Shown here piece after piece: positions 62,535 to 64,000 of a DNA stretch of 64,000 nt. The position numbers and the translations under genes are program-made. Position 1 is the first letter of the stretch; every line of letters starts with the position of its first letter. The notes under the pieces were generated by a model. The model did no database searches. It was not told where the DNA came from and saw only the letters and a program-made list of their open reading frames with translations. Source of the stretch: Malurus cyaneus samueli (lineage: Eukaryota > Chordata > Aves > Passeriformes > Maluridae); assembly GCA_009741485.1 (NCBI GenBank), contig CM019217.1:32697165-32761164 (forward strand), written 5' to 3'.

Positions 62535-64000
62535 AACAGCTACATCTGCCTGTTCACTACTCCCTGTTGCTGCAATCCCCATGCTGACCCTTCATGAAAT
62601 ATGATGAAAGCACTGTCATGTGGTCCTGAAGCAACAGAACAATTTGTGTGTCAGTGAGTCCTGTCATATGAACCATCCTTGAACATACAGATTCTTCTTA
62701 GATCGTCTCACCCCGACTTTAAGACTCAACTCATTATCTTCTCTTTAATTGTTCTCATTATCTTCTGGGCTTAGAAAAATAATGCAGCCTTTCTAAGGAC
62801 ATTAAATCCAATTATGTAAAAATACAGCGCTGGGAAAAGAATTAAAATATTTTAGCTAACAAATTAACTGCTGAAAATCAGGAAAAGTCATTTGACCCAC
62901 CTGAAAATCACCAGAAAGTATTTTCTAGCTGCAATTACAGCAATACTACCGTCCTGCTAGGTTAACCGCCAACCTTACAATTGTAAAAGCTGCTGGTAAC
63001 CACCTCCTAGCCCACATTTTATGGACAAAAAGCATTTGCATTATTTTCCCACTGGCAAAAGTTTCCCTGTGTTCTTGTACTACAACTAAAGTGAGTGAAG
63101 GATTCAAGGTAGACAGTCTAATTTTACATACTGAAAGAGTCCTGAAAGTAGAGCAAGGCATTTTTTCAGTAGATTCTTCAAACTGCCAAGAGGTAAATGT
63201 GATGCAGAGTATGTTTATATGAACCCTCACAGATCCGTATGTGCTGAAAAGATTGGTGCAGGATGGTTGCATTGATCAGCTGGTTAAGGATCAGATCCTC
63301 TTCCTAGGTATATGACCAAGAGGGTGGATAGGGGAGTGTCTTTGAATAAACTACTGAGCTCCAAACTCCTGCAACAATACCCCTGCAGTCCTGAGGACTT
63401 GAGTGGGACCAGAGGTACAAGAGATCCCACAGGAGCAGCAGTCCAGAGACTGAAACCTGAAAGAAGGACTCAGGTACAGTGAAAGAAAGCTGAACTTCAA
63501 GCAGGATGCTTCCGTCTGACCCACCAACATCTGGTGAAAGACATCCTGGTGCTGTATCTGGTGCAGCATCTGAGCCTTTGTGACAGCGTAGAGAAGTCTG
63601 CTCTCATCCTTCCACCCACTCCGTGGTGTGGGAAGTGTTACACAGACTCATGAACACCATCTGCTTAAACTGTGGCATTTGACTCCCTTCCTTCACCATG
63701 TAATAGTCTGAGATGGTCTAAGCACACTAATACAATCCTACATTTTACATTTCTATATGTCATGAAGAAAAAAACAAAGCCAAAATGTACTTTTCATCTC
63801 CCACAACATGGCTTTTAGTTTTTTAACTGAATTTGCTTGCAGCATTTCTAAAAAGAAAAAAAAAAGGAACTCTGGGGGAACGTAAAACTCTTCTTTTTTT
63901 TCCATGGTACCTTTATTCATTCTACTATAAAGAAAGAACACCAAATTTCTTACATTAATACAAATACAATAAAAACTTCAATCCAGACCAGGAAAAAGCA

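Larger units (their letters stand above)
49800..64000. other. Upstream flank of STOX2, no gene recognised
   Basis: AT-rich sequence upstream of the STOX2 promoter. It holds poly-T tracts, a purine-rich stretch and a 36-bp duplication. A donor-like CATTG|GTAAGG on the minus strand (segment end 50051) and plus-strand donors near 60157, 61437 and 61781 could belong to non-coding exons, but none forms a supported gene. In mammals the next gene upstream is TRAPPC11, far away; no TRAPPC11 exon was recognised here. Confidence 0.6.

Noticed and set aside
49800..64000. Search for TRAPPC11 or another neighbouring gene in the right flank
   Set aside because: No frame or splice-flanked segment resembled a protein I recognise; plus-strand donors near 60157, 61437 and 61781 are unsupported.

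Overview
This is vertebrate, most likely avian, nuclear DNA. It is AT-rich and gene-poor, with two CpG islands, mononucleotide and CA tracts, two degraded copies of the CR1 LINE 3' end (8241-8392 and about 29785-29850) and one probable endogenous-retroviral LTR (about 28140-28815). There are no operons, ribosome-binding sites or bacterial features. Nearly all open frames are chance frames in non-coding sequence. CR1 also occurs in reptiles, so 'bird' is an inference.

The only recognisable protein-coding gene is STOX2 (storkhead box 2), on the minus strand. Its first coding exon lies at 48434..48269 inside the larger CpG island (about 48.3-49.8 kb). It starts MKKTRSTTLRRAWPSSDF, ends in ...GYMTSG and runs into a CAG|GTTTGT splice donor. 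Everything from 48268 down to 1 is therefore read as part of STOX2 intron 1. The winged-helix exon and the large C-terminal exon were not found and should lie beyond the left edge. Positions from about 49.8 to 64 kb are the upstream flank, where I see no gene.

Intron 1 is not featureless. A second CpG island at about 16.48-16.99 kb looks like an internal promoter. Downstream of it, in the STOX2 direction, are two segments ending in perfect CAG|GTAAGT donors (exons 8868..8641 and 4808..4675). In both, an ATG-initiated frame stays open to the donor and leaves it in phase 1, the phase in which the canonical exon 1 ends. This suggests alternative first exons that give STOX2 other N-termini. A third segment (24610..24422) is a splice-flanked, fully open, phase 1-1 cassette candidate. 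The canonical leader carries a chain of three very short upstream ORFs, two of them joined by an overlapping TGATG.

All alternative-exon claims rest on splice motifs, reading phase and context. They are predictions and need RNA data; pseudo-exons are common in vertebrate introns.
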